From contig NBMB01000009.1 of the NCBI GenBank assembly GCA_002084765.1, forward strand, positions 26,415 through 90,414: 64,000 nucleotides of DNA, written 5' to 3'. Every line of letters starts with the position of its first letter. Position 1 is the first letter of the stretch. The notes below the pieces were generated by a model. The model had not been told where the DNA came from. It saw only the letters and a list, made by a program, of their open reading frames with translations, and searched no databases. Made by a program: the position numbers and the translations under genes. Source of the stretch: Candidatus Cloacimonetes bacterium 4572_55 (GTDB taxonomy: Bacteria > 4572-55). Below are positions 52,912 through 61,885 of the stretch, one piece after another.

Positions 52912-54900
52912 TTATCTCAGCAAGGTCATCTTCTTTGTCTCGGTCCGATTATCGGTTTGCAGTTGATAGAAATAGACTCCAACGCCAACCTTGTCGCCGT
53001 TTTCATTGGTGCCGTCCCACATCGCCTCGTGGTCGCCGACAGATTTCGATCCGTTCTCCAATACCTTCACCAACTGCCCTGTCTGATTATAGACCGACAG
53101 ACTTACCTGGCTCGACGACTCAAGTTGATAATGGATTGCGGTTTGAGCACTAAAAGGATTTGGCATGTTTTGATGCAAAAATGCTGATTTTTCAGCGACA
53201 TGCCCTGGGTTCTCATCCTCAATATCGTTAGTAATATCTCCAACCGGTACAGGGAAGTATTTCATAGGGCTGTTGCTCGCGGGACCCTCATCCTGGATCG
53301 TGAAGCCAGCGGTATCGTCATTCAAATAGAAAAGATGGATTGTTCCGTTGGTCACCCGCTCGGCAATGGAGGGGTATCCATCGTCGTCACACTCGCCGAC
53401 CTGACAATTGGGCGTCGGGCTGTTGGTCACATTCACTGCGACCCCATCGCCGTCACCAGAACCCCATGTGGCACCGCCGTCAGTTGACATGATCATCATC
53501 ACCTCGCCATTGTACATCAACCCGCTGTTGTCATTCCCATATCCATCGATTTCGGCGCAATAGTCGCCTGCAAAAAATTGGATGAAAGACATAAAGAGAT
53601 TTCCATTTTCATCCGCGCCGATAGTGGGATCGCAGACGCTGTTATCAAAGGCGCCAAGGCGATCAAAGAAATCGTTCGGATCATCGACGTCATTCCATAA
53701 CGGATTATCATGGATATTGTCATAAACCAGGTGTATCTCTTCGGTCGAGTCGTCCCAATGATAGATATTTCCCATATAGCAATGCGCCAGAGTCGTGTCG
53801 TTCCGCGTCGCTATCAGGGTGGTCGTCCAGATAAGATGCGTCACATCGCTCGGATCAATAAAAACTTCCACGTTGGAATATGCTTGCATCCAAAACTCGT
53901 CAATCTCACCCACAGTGGGGTGTGATGCAGGGTCCCAAAAATCATACGGCTCAGGAAGTTGTTCCAAATAGCCAATATCGTTATTCACGATCTCGTTATA
54001 GTTGGTTATATTGGTCATATCGCCCCAACTATTCCCCCCATCTTCCGATATTTGTATATAGACGTCGTTCTCTCGCTGATTTGCCACTGTAGGATCATAA
54101 GAGGGAGAGAGCAAGAACGTGCGAGCGACTTTTGGGGAAACAAGAGAGGCGTCAATTGAGTAGCTCAAAACTTGCAATCTTTCCTCAGTTCCTTGAATAA
54201 ATTCCCAATTTCCCATACCTCCAGCAAGGTAGTCGTCCGTGTTGGACTGTGAATAATATATGTTGTTATTATCTTCTGCCGCTGCGACGTAATTCGCGGC
54301 CAGCACATGAACAATATCATTCCCATCAACGGCAATCTTAGGCCAGATAATTTCTTCGGCAGAATACGATTGCATATCGGTATCCACGACCTGAAATAAG
54401 CTGTACCCAGGATAGAGCTCTTGCGCAACCTGCGATCTGGTCGGGGTCCCGTAGTGAAATGTGGCGACAGCTTCTCCGCCGGATTTCAGATCGATCATAG
54501 TATAACCGGAACGATTGACCCCCCAGGTCACGCCATCGTCGTCTCCTGCCCATTCTCCAGATTCGGCATTGCGGTAGCGATATTTCACTTCACGAGGTTG
54601 CTGATCCGCATTGTCTCCGTCCATCCAAGTCACATACACGTCGCCGTTCGGCATCGCGGCAATCATGTGACCAATAGCCGAATTGTGCTGACCATCGTAA
54701 AAGGTACGACCCACAATCTCGCCGGGAGACTCGCTCACATGGGGCGTGTCGCCGCTATAAGGAACTGCGATATTAGCAGGTTTAACAGGTAAATCAATAA
54801 CGGCTCTCTCGGGAAAGTCCTTTTTTATCAAGACCTTTGCCGATGCAACTGAGAGGCTAACAAACAAAATTAATAGATAAAAAATCATCGCTTTTTTCAT
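52912..54900 (-). CDS. Secreted BNR/sialidase-like protein, paralogue of the next gene
   Basis: 662 residues. Signal peptide about 1-21. Shared blocks with the downstream paralogue include SESPGEIVG / TQSPGEVVG, H-N-S-A-I-G-H / H-N-C-S-V-G-H, REVKYRYRN / REVHYCYRN, YYSQSNTDDYLAGG / YYGQSNTDNYLANG and the Asp-box SEDGGNSWG. The C-terminal sorting domain has H-Q-N-M-P-N-P-F-S-A and ends K-K-M-T-L-L-R. These proteins are probably displayed on the surface and may bind glycans or act as proteinaceous matrix. They follow porV (the type IX attachment partner) and a strong hairpin, so may be made from their own promoter in the 265-base gap upstream. Confidence 0.85.
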   Translation of the reverse strand: MKKAMIFYLLILFVSLSVASAKVLIKKDFPERAVIDLPVKPANIAVPYSGDTPHVSESPGEIVGRTFYDGQHNSAIGHMIAAMPNGDVYVTWMDGDNADQQPREVKYRYRNAESGEWAGDDDGVTWGVNRSGYTMIDLKSGGEAVATFHYGTPTRSQVAQELYPGYSLFQVVDTDMQSYSAEEIIWPKIAVDGNDIVHVLAANYVAAAEDNNNIYYSQSNTDDYLAGGMGNWEFIQGTEERLQVLSYSIDASLVSPKVARTFLLSPSYDPTVANQRENDVYIQISEDGGNSWGDMTNITNYNEIVNNDIGYLEQLPEPYDFWDPASHPTVGEIDEFWMQAYSNVEVFIDPSDVTHLIWTTTLIATRNDTTLAHCYMGNIYHWDDSTEEIHLVYDNIHDNPLWNDVDDPNDFFDRLGAFDNSVCDPTIGADENGNLFMSFIQFFAGDYCAEIDGYGNDNSGLMYNGEVMMIMSTDGGATWGSGDGDGVAVNVTNSPTPNCQVGECDDDGYPSIAERVTNGTIHLFYLNDDTAGFTIQDEGPASNSPMKYFPVPVGDITNDIEDENPGHVAEKSAFLHQNMPNPFSAQTAIHYQLESSSQVSLSVYNQTGQLVKVLENGSKSVGDHEAMWDGTNENGDKVGVGVYFYQLQTDNRTETKKMTLLR

Positions 54901-55116
54901 ATTATAAACTCCTTAAATTATCCAAATTAAGCTATTGATGATACAACGAATGTATCACATATTATCATATCGTTAGAAATAAATTATGGGGATTTCAAAG
55001 TTTATACGGAAGAACTATCACACTTTCTGAATATTCAAAGACACATTATCGATATTTTAACTTGCCTCCTTTCTTTTTCGTATGTTTATTTCGTATGTTC
55101 AAATGACCAAATCATG

Positions 55117-55148
55117 CCGTGTACAGAGCGGTGAAGCTCTGTACACGG
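55117..55148 (-). terminator. Perfect hairpin after porV
   Basis: CCGTGTACAGAGC (55117-55129) and GCTCTGTACACGG (55136-55148) form a perfect 13-bp stem with a six-base loop, 17 bases beyond the porV stop. The following leftward bases are not T-rich, so it may be a stability element or a factor-dependent terminator. The rest of 54901-55116 has no gene. Confidence 0.55.
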
Positions 55149-55165
55149 ACATATAGAATCGCGAA

Positions 55166-56092
55166 TTAGAATTGCAACGACAATGAGAGTCTGTGAGATT
55201 GATCAAGCCAATCCAAATCTTGGTAGGCATAATCCAATCCCAAATTAAACGACCCTATCGGTGCCTTGACCCCCCCTCCGAGCGCAAAAGATTGCGCGTC
55301 ATATTCAAGTTGATAACCGCCGCGTAAAAAGAACATTTCGTTAAAGCCGTATTCCAAACCGAGATCGTAGCACTCTGCATTATCATTTGGATGCGCTCCG
55401 TCGAAAGCGACTACTAAAAAATGGGAATACGTCTCCAGAACATTATAAGCCACGCCAAAATGAAAATTAATTGGTAGCGGCGTGCTCTCTTGGATAAATT
55501 TGGCGTCTGGACCAAAGTTTGTAATGGCAAACCCCATACGCAAACTTTTGAAGCCAGTCTTGTATTGCGCTCCGATATCGAATGCCGGTTCAGCGGAACT
55601 TTCATCATCATAATATTCTTGGACCCATTTGAAGGATCCGCCGATCGCAAAACGATCGGTTAAAAGACGTGAATAGGTGGCAGCCATCAAATAGCAACTT
55701 GCACCAAAAGTTGTGCCGTCTTCTCCACTAAGATGCACATCAGTTCGTTTCATGTCGTCCATGGTCACAGCACCAAAAGAAACGGCGACCACGCCGCCCA
55801 CCGCGTCCAAGGGCTGAGAATAGGCGACAAAGTCATAATTAATATCGGCGGGCCACTCGATATGCGTTCCATAGAGCGTCCTTCCGCCGACATAAGATAA
55901 TCCTCCGGGATTATAGTAGATAGCCGAAACGTCATTGGCTACAGCGGTAAACGCCTCCCCCATGCCGATTGCACGGGCACCCACGCCTATTTTAAGAAAT
56001 TGCGCGGCTGTTGTGGCGACTTTGTTTTGCGCTGTACCTAGCGAAGGCATTGCCAATAACAGGATAAACAGAATCAGAATATATTTTCGCAT
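55166..56092 (-). CDS. porV: PorV/PorQ-family outer membrane protein
   Basis: About 308 residues from the ATG at 56092 (GAGGTG four bases upstream). A signal peptide ends A-Q-N, then the family N-terminus A-A-Q-F-L-K-I-G-V-G-A-R-A-I-G-M-G-E-A-F and A-I-Y-Y-N-P-G-G-L. The remainder alternates as a beta-barrel and ends with the aromatic residue typical of outer-membrane proteins (S-L-S-L-Q-F). PorV/PorQ barrels shuttle type IX substrates from the translocon to surface attachment. Its operon neighbours, a large sorted protein and a TonB-dependent receptor, fit a dedicated surface-export cassette. PorV versus PorQ cannot be decided from sequence alone. Confidence 0.82.
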   Translation of the reverse strand: MRKYILILFILLLAMPSLGTAQNKVATTAAQFLKIGVGARAIGMGEAFTAVANDVSAIYYNPGGLSYVGGRTLYGTHIEWPADINYDFVAYSQPLDAVGGVVAVSFGAVTMDDMKRTDVHLSGEDGTTFGASCYLMAATYSRLLTDRFAIGGSFKWVQEYYDDESSAEPAFDIGAQYKTGFKSLRMGFAITNFGPDAKFIQESTPLPINFHFGVAYNVLETYSHFLVVAFDGAHPNDNAECYDLGLEYGFNEMFFLRGGYQLEYDAQSFALGGGVKAPIGSFNLGLDYAYQDLDWLDQSHRLSLSLQF

Positions 56093-56135
56093 ATGACACC
56101 TCTTTTCAAAAGCTGTTGAGTTTATCCCAACCATG

Positions 56136-58652
56136 TTAGCGGATAACGACGAATTTACTTACGGTGGCGTCTCCGTTCTCGGTATTTTCTACTGAGAAGA
56201 GATAGATGCCGGTCGATATAGATTGCCCATTACGAGTAATCATATCCCATGATTCTCGACTTGAACGCTCTCCGGCAACAGAGGGATGCCTGATGGTTTC
56301 CACCAAGTCGCCGGCAAGGGTATAAATTCGGATAGTGCATTGCTCGGGCAGATTTACAAAATCGATCCGCCGGGTATGCTCAGAAAATCCAGAGTTATCC
56401 CAATCATCCCAACGATACCTGGTGGAATTGAAAGTATAATCGGTATCGATACGGTATGGATTTGGAATCACCATGGGCTCGGCGTTTTCAGGTAAGTATC
56501 CTGGATCTGGGCTGGGCCAGATGAGTTCCATGTTGGCTGTAGGGCTACTCTCCAGCGATGGCACGTCCGCCGCGGGAATTCCGTGATCAAACGCGGTCAC
56601 CGCAAAATAGAGAGGCCAGTTGGCAGCCACAGGGCCATAATTATAGATGAAAATCGAATCCCCTATCGAAGTGAAAATCGTATCTCCATTGACTATTTGG
56701 GTATCGAATCCAATATCGCTACCCAAATAGTATTCATCTGCTTGCGGATCCACAGGGGGATTGAGAACATCATACGCAAAATCTCTATCAATAAGATCAT
56801 ACTCAGCCAACCTCTCAAAGTCATCTACAATCTGAGTCGAACTCTTATAGATTCGGAATCCTTCAAAATCCGTCGGGTTGCCTTTTAACGAGGGATAGAG
56901 TTGGAAAAATTCGTGATCGCTGTCCGTTATTCCTTTTTTATTTCGCAGCGCATCGGATGTGGCAAACACATCGGTGGAATTAAAAGAGCTATTTGTCCAC
57001 CTAATCCGCACCCATAATTCGCCGTTCCTCTCATATTGAGAAATAGCGATGTCGGGAGAAAGAGGCGGAGGAGGCCCGTCAAAATCAGGGATGCCGTCGC
57101 CCAACTCCAACTTATCGTTATCATAGCCGACGCGATCATACTGCATTCCGTCAGAACCGATCAATGTCGGGAAAAGCTCATCCTCGCAATCCTGCACCAG
57201 ATTATCGCCTTCGCAACAGTTGACTGGATATTCGCTTGAGGGCGGATCCCCGTTGTTCGGAATTCCGTCACATCCGGTATCTTCACCGGAAAATCCGTCG
57301 CCGGAATCAAAGACGCCGTCGCCATCGCTATCAATATTATAGGTGTCTCGACCGGGATTGTCATAGACATCCTTCACCCAACGAGCATTTAAATCAAAAT
57401 CATTAAAGTCGTGCTCGCCTTCCTCTTGACCGGGACGATGAAAATCCTCAGCGCAAAAGTAGCCGATAGTCAACTTTGCCGAATCGCCTGGTGCCAATTG
57501 CCACGTGCCATCCACATAGCTTCCTACTGGACCAAAAGAGAAGAGATACCGAGTATCTTCACCCACTCCGATATCATTGGCAGTCGATGAGGGAGGCATA
57601 ACCCAGCCAGTCAAACTCTGATCAGCCTCCTCTTGATCATAATCAAAGCGGAGCTCGTTATTATCCTGACGGGAGCCGTTGCTCATCAGATAATACTTCT
57701 GCTCGTCATTGTCCGGCGTGCCAATCGGCTCTTGCCAAGCACCGAATGGAAACTCGCCAACCCAAGAGGGACCATAATCCCGGGTGGCGTCTTCGTCCGA
57801 AATCCACCAATTGAAAGAGAGCTCATCCATTGGGGGATAAACCACTCGAGTTCCCGATACCCCGGGCGCGGGGTTTGCCACGCTAAAATCGCCGTCGTTA
57901 TCAGCTATCCAGGCGGCTTCGACACGAAAGGTGTCGTTGGTCACAGGATTGATCGAGAGTTCCCGGAAACCGGTAATATCGTCTTGGGCATATTGCGCGC
58001 CCGCGGCGGACGTATGTCCGACATCCGCGTCAATATAGAGACCCACGTACATATCTTGCATTGTAACGCCGTCAGTCCGAATATTCGTGACGGTGTAATC
58101 GATTACAATGAAATCTTCAGCATAAGAATAGCTCCAGGCATAACTCCTCTGGTCAATTTTGAGACCCAAAGGATCATGGTTTGGATCCGATAATGGAGTC
58201 AATTCATCTGTATATTGACAGAGAAAATCCTGCTCGGAAACCGCGCCGGGATCATTGTCTCGGATACTCCGTGTTTGAATTCCGTCATCCGCGGTACTAC
58301 CCGGGAAAAACTCTTCGTCCCCAGCCCATCCCTCTGCGCCGCAAGAGACAAAGGCTTCATTATTGACAATAGCTCCGACCCACACAGCACCCTGAAAAAG
58401 ATACTCTACGTGCGATCCGCCGGGGAACTCGCACGACACATACCGGGGGTCGTCTTGATTGCCAAAAAAGCCAAAATTCGTCATAGTCAGCCAGATTTTG
58501 CTGGCGTCATGCGTCCGAAATTCCAAATTCGGATCCGCCTGGGGTCTTGCTCGTTGACCCGCGTCTTTTGCCTTCAGAGCCATACCCATAGATGGCAAAC
58601 TCAGCAAGACAGCTATCATAATTATCATAAATACGTTAAATTTTTTCGACAT
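56136..58652 (-). CDS. Large surface protein with type IX-like sorting domain
   Basis: 838 residues. A signal peptide (1-25) is followed by a conserved-looking body of unrecognised fold with segments such as TRSIRDNDPGAVSEQDFL and QDMYVGLYIDADVGH. An acidic calcium-loop region (D-S-D-G-D-G-V-F-D and G-C-D-G-I-P-N-N-G-D, near 440-470) follows. The C-terminal about 80 residues are a sorting domain, RIYTLAGDLVETIRHPSVAG then WDMITRNGQSISTGIYLF and ending V-S-K-F-V-V-I-R. It is sandwiched between the TonB-dependent receptor and porV with short gaps, so the three are surely one operon. It may act as a surface partner of the receptor. Not a known enzyme. Confidence 0.82.
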   Translation of the reverse strand: MSKKFNVFMIIMIAVLLSLPSMGMALKAKDAGQRARPQADPNLEFRTHDASKIWLTMTNFGFFGNQDDPRYVSCEFPGGSHVEYLFQGAVWVGAIVNNEAFVSCGAEGWAGDEEFFPGSTADDGIQTRSIRDNDPGAVSEQDFLCQYTDELTPLSDPNHDPLGLKIDQRSYAWSYSYAEDFIVIDYTVTNIRTDGVTMQDMYVGLYIDADVGHTSAAGAQYAQDDITGFRELSINPVTNDTFRVEAAWIADNDGDFSVANPAPGVSGTRVVYPPMDELSFNWWISDEDATRDYGPSWVGEFPFGAWQEPIGTPDNDEQKYYLMSNGSRQDNNELRFDYDQEEADQSLTGWVMPPSSTANDIGVGEDTRYLFSFGPVGSYVDGTWQLAPGDSAKLTIGYFCAEDFHRPGQEEGEHDFNDFDLNARWVKDVYDNPGRDTYNIDSDGDGVFDSGDGFSGEDTGCDGIPNNGDPPSSEYPVNCCEGDNLVQDCEDELFPTLIGSDGMQYDRVGYDNDKLELGDGIPDFDGPPPPLSPDIAISQYERNGELWVRIRWTNSSFNSTDVFATSDALRNKKGITDSDHEFFQLYPSLKGNPTDFEGFRIYKSSTQIVDDFERLAEYDLIDRDFAYDVLNPPVDPQADEYYLGSDIGFDTQIVNGDTIFTSIGDSIFIYNYGPVAANWPLYFAVTAFDHGIPAADVPSLESSPTANMELIWPSPDPGYLPENAEPMVIPNPYRIDTDYTFNSTRYRWDDWDNSGFSEHTRRIDFVNLPEQCTIRIYTLAGDLVETIRHPSVAGERSSRESWDMITRNGQSISTGIYLFSVENTENGDATVSKFVVIR

Positions 58653-58681
58653 CTAAACCTCCTATCGCGATCTATCGCGGT

Positions 58682-61600
58682 TTACCATAGAATCTCAAAG
58701 CCGAACCGGATATTCCGACCTGGATTAAGATTACTGGGGTCTCTGTCAATCTCGCTGACGCCGTCGCCATACCAAACGCCGTACGTCGATGAACCCGAAC
58801 CCGGATCATTCACATTATTCACATTCTCTTTATCAAACAGGTTCCTGATCTCAAAAAATAGCTTTTGATTCAGACCAAGCAACTCAAAATCCTTATCCAA
58901 TCGGGCATCCACGGTGCTGGTCCACGGCATTCGCTCTTCGTTATTTACCAATGCCTGTTCCTCTGCATTCGCATTTTCCGGCATCAGCGTAAAAGGCAGC
59001 CCGCTACTGTATTGCCACAGGATGTTCAAACCCCATCTGTCCGGCAACGTTAAGCCAAGCAAGTTGGGACGATTTCCTTCAGTAAATCGCAAGTCAAAAC
59101 TGGCTGAGATCGAATTACGCTCATCCCAATCCAAATAATTTTCCCGAACCGGCTGCGGAATGCCGTTCAGGTCATTGAAATACCCGGCACTTTCGCTGGA
59201 ATTGCTCCCCTTCGCCACAGAGAAAGTGTAATTAAATCGGGCACTAAAATTGTGGCTGTACCTTTTCGTCAATTCCATTTCAAAACCTCGGACACTGCCG
59301 TAGTCGGAATTTACGTACATATAAAAATCGGGTTGCCCCTGAGGACGAAAATGCTCTTGGTTGATCAAATCCTTTGTATCTTTAAAGAAGCCGGTTAGGT
59401 CAATCTTTAAGTTATCATTAAAAGCATGGTCCACGCCAAACTCATAAGCGACTGTCTTTTGTGGAGATAGAGACGGATTTCCGTATGATCGAATCGCTGA
59501 TCCTCCCTGAGTCGCTCGTTGGTAAACAAATTGCAATTCGGGCATTTGGGAAAAATGACCATAAGAAAAATAAAGCACATCGTTCTCAGTGATCGGGTAG
59601 GAGATACCCAAACGGGGACTCAGCTTATCTTTCCATTGATTGTCCAACTTGTTCCAGGTACCATTCAAATCAAGATCGGTAAATCCCTCATTCTCATCCC
59701 ATCGTCCGTTCCCATTGTCGTCCAAAAAGGGCTCATCCGCCACTTTCTCACCAGCCCAATAAAAATCATATCGGAAACCGGCATTGACAATCATGCCTTC
59801 GAATTCCATCTTGTCTTGAAAATAGATGGCTCCGGATGATGGAAATTGGCTATAGTTATCTCGAAAGATACCTCGTTCTGGATAAGGACCTCCGTCAGGC
59901 ATGCCATTATACTCTCGATCTGGATATTGAATCTCATACATCTTTTGCACATAATATTTATATTCCAAACCAGCTTTAAGTTGGTGCTGATTATTGATTT
60001 GGCTGGTCAGATCACCTTTAGCCGTCCAGATGACCGACTCTCGCTCCTGCCAGAACCCATACCGATCGAAGCCGCCCGGAAAATCCCGATCCCACTTTGA
60101 GTTATTATTGCGATCGTAAAAAGGCTCTCCAAGATCATAAGAACCGTTCCCATTTAGGTCCTTATAAGGCTCGGCAAATTGTGCCGGATCCCAGAATTCG
60201 TCAGCTAAATCCTGTTCTCCGTTGAAATTCAAATCGGCGAAATACTCATCATTGTCCCAATTTTGATTAGGGGGATCGTAGACCCCATTGCCGTTTCGAT
60301 CCAAATAAGGCTCCCACCAATCTCGATAAGGCATGGTGGCAATATCGTCTCCAAACTCATTTTTATAAAAATTTGGGGCGTCATATTGATTATTCCCATT
60401 CAAATCCACATAAGACTCGTATGGATCAGCCCCGCTTCTGAGACCGTTCCCATCGATATCCTCGAAAGGCTCGCCTCCCCGTCCATCATTCAGGAGAATG
60501 ACATCACCGTCTTGGTAAGGCTCATTTTGATCGATATCGGTAATATCCTCTGGATATTGAAAATTTTCATAATCAGACTCGAAAGGGAAGTCATCCGGTC
60601 TGCGCCCTCCTGGCAGATATTCAAACCATGTGGCAAATCGGCTGAAATTCATGGTATAGAATGTTGCCTTGCTTAGAGTATGTCGCCAACTCAAAGACTG
60701 CTGGTCACCAACTCGCTCGGATCGATCGCTGTTGAAAGGCGCGTATTTATAAACATGCTCATAATAATCATTATACTCTCTTGAGTAGCGATAGGAAAAA
60801 GTCAGTTTCTTACTATCGGACATGGGCCAGGACAACTTTAAACTTCCGGTTGTCGTCTCTTTCTGCCGCTGTTGATAATCGAAAAAAGGACCTTCATACC
60901 AAATTCGCTCTCTGTCGAAACCAAGATATGTGTCTGATACGTCGCCCGTTATAGTCAGAAAAAAAGTCATCGGTTTTCCCGGCAACTTTAATCCCAAACT
61001 TTTCAGTAAATAATTGGTGACAGGCTCCGCGCCGCTCAAACTAATCTCAGCGTAATCGCTATTAAACGAATTTTTGTTCAGAGAAGAGAAGCCGAGGTCG
61101 TCGGTTCGATATCGAAAATTTCCGGACAACTCCGCTTTTCCATCTTGAGTCACGATATTGATCACACCAGACTGAGCGTCGCCATACTCGGCACCAAAAC
61201 CGCCAGAAAGCATGTTCAATTCGGATATAGCATTATCCGAAATTTGCATACCGCTCGATCCGCTAACCAAAGGGTCTCGAACAGGCAAGCCGTCCACTAA
61301 GTAAAGAACCTCGCCAGCGCGACCGCCGCGGACGTGCATATTTCTGCCCTCGCCAACAGTGCCAGCCGCGGTTGCCAGTGCCTCATTGTAGTTATCCACA
61401 GGCATGTTCTTAATGTCCGCGCCGCTCACTGTCCGCGTGCTGGAGGTATTGTCCCGAACCACCAAAGGCACTTTCGCAATGACTGTAATCTCCTCTCCTT
61501 TAAGAACCTCTTCACTCAATTCGAAGTCCAACGGAAAAGTCCGGTCGCTCGCAACCTTAACCTTTTGCTGGGTCGTTCTTGCATATCCCATCATAGAAGC

Positions 61601-61837
61601 TTGCACCTCATACTCGCCAGGTGGGATATTAATAATAAAGTATGAGCCATCCAGTCCGACCATTGCCCCCATACTGCTTCCTAAGATTATAATATTACAC
61701 CCCGGTAAAGGATCTCCCGTTTTTTTATCAAACACCTTTCCGGATATCTTTCCTGTTGTTCCCGCCCATAAAAATGCCGGAACCAATAAGAGAATCAACA
61801 GGACATATAAAGAGTTCTTAAAACTTCTCCTCCGCAT
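58682..61837 (-). CDS. TonB-dependent receptor with calcium-loop insert
   Basis: 1051 residues. Signal peptide (about 1-26), then a carboxypeptidase-regulatory-like beta-sandwich (GKISGKVFDKKTGDPLPG to about 115), a plug domain (VVRDNTSSTRTVSGADIKNM, MHVRGGRAGEVLYLVDGLPV) and a 22-strand barrel ending in an aromatic-rich F-G-F-E-I-L-W. Inserted in an extracellular region are at least eight acidic D-x-N-x-N-G-type loops (coordinates about 60085-60475 and 59655-59740), for example DLNGNGSYD and DRNGNGVYD, resembling dockerin or thrombospondin-3 calcium sites. It imports a large substrate across the outer membrane using TonB energy. A TonB C-terminal fragment lies at the window's right edge. Confidence 0.92.
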   Translation of the reverse strand: MRRRSFKNSLYVLLILLLVPAFLWAGTTGKISGKVFDKKTGDPLPGCNIIILGSSMGAMVGLDGSYFIINIPPGEYEVQASMMGYARTTQQKVKVASDRTFPLDFELSEEVLKGEEITVIAKVPLVVRDNTSSTRTVSGADIKNMPVDNYNEALATAAGTVGEGRNMHVRGGRAGEVLYLVDGLPVRDPLVSGSSGMQISDNAISELNMLSGGFGAEYGDAQSGVINIVTQDGKAELSGNFRYRTDDLGFSSLNKNSFNSDYAEISLSGAEPVTNYLLKSLGLKLPGKPMTFFLTITGDVSDTYLGFDRERIWYEGPFFDYQQRQKETTTGSLKLSWPMSDSKKLTFSYRYSREYNDYYEHVYKYAPFNSDRSERVGDQQSLSWRHTLSKATFYTMNFSRFATWFEYLPGGRRPDDFPFESDYENFQYPEDITDIDQNEPYQDGDVILLNDGRGGEPFEDIDGNGLRSGADPYESYVDLNGNNQYDAPNFYKNEFGDDIATMPYRDWWEPYLDRNGNGVYDPPNQNWDNDEYFADLNFNGEQDLADEFWDPAQFAEPYKDLNGNGSYDLGEPFYDRNNNSKWDRDFPGGFDRYGFWQERESVIWTAKGDLTSQINNQHQLKAGLEYKYYVQKMYEIQYPDREYNGMPDGGPYPERGIFRDNYSQFPSSGAIYFQDKMEFEGMIVNAGFRYDFYWAGEKVADEPFLDDNGNGRWDENEGFTDLDLNGTWNKLDNQWKDKLSPRLGISYPITENDVLYFSYGHFSQMPELQFVYQRATQGGSAIRSYGNPSLSPQKTVAYEFGVDHAFNDNLKIDLTGFFKDTKDLINQEHFRPQGQPDFYMYVNSDYGSVRGFEMELTKRYSHNFSARFNYTFSVAKGSNSSESAGYFNDLNGIPQPVRENYLDWDERNSISASFDLRFTEGNRPNLLGLTLPDRWGLNILWQYSSGLPFTLMPENANAEEQALVNNEERMPWTSTVDARLDKDFELLGLNQKLFFEIRNLFDKENVNNVNDPGSGSSTYGVWYGDGVSEIDRDPSNLNPGRNIRFGFEILW

Positions 61838-61885
61838 ATTCCAACTCCTTTCCCGCTTTTTACGTCTCTATCTAAGTTAGTAAAA

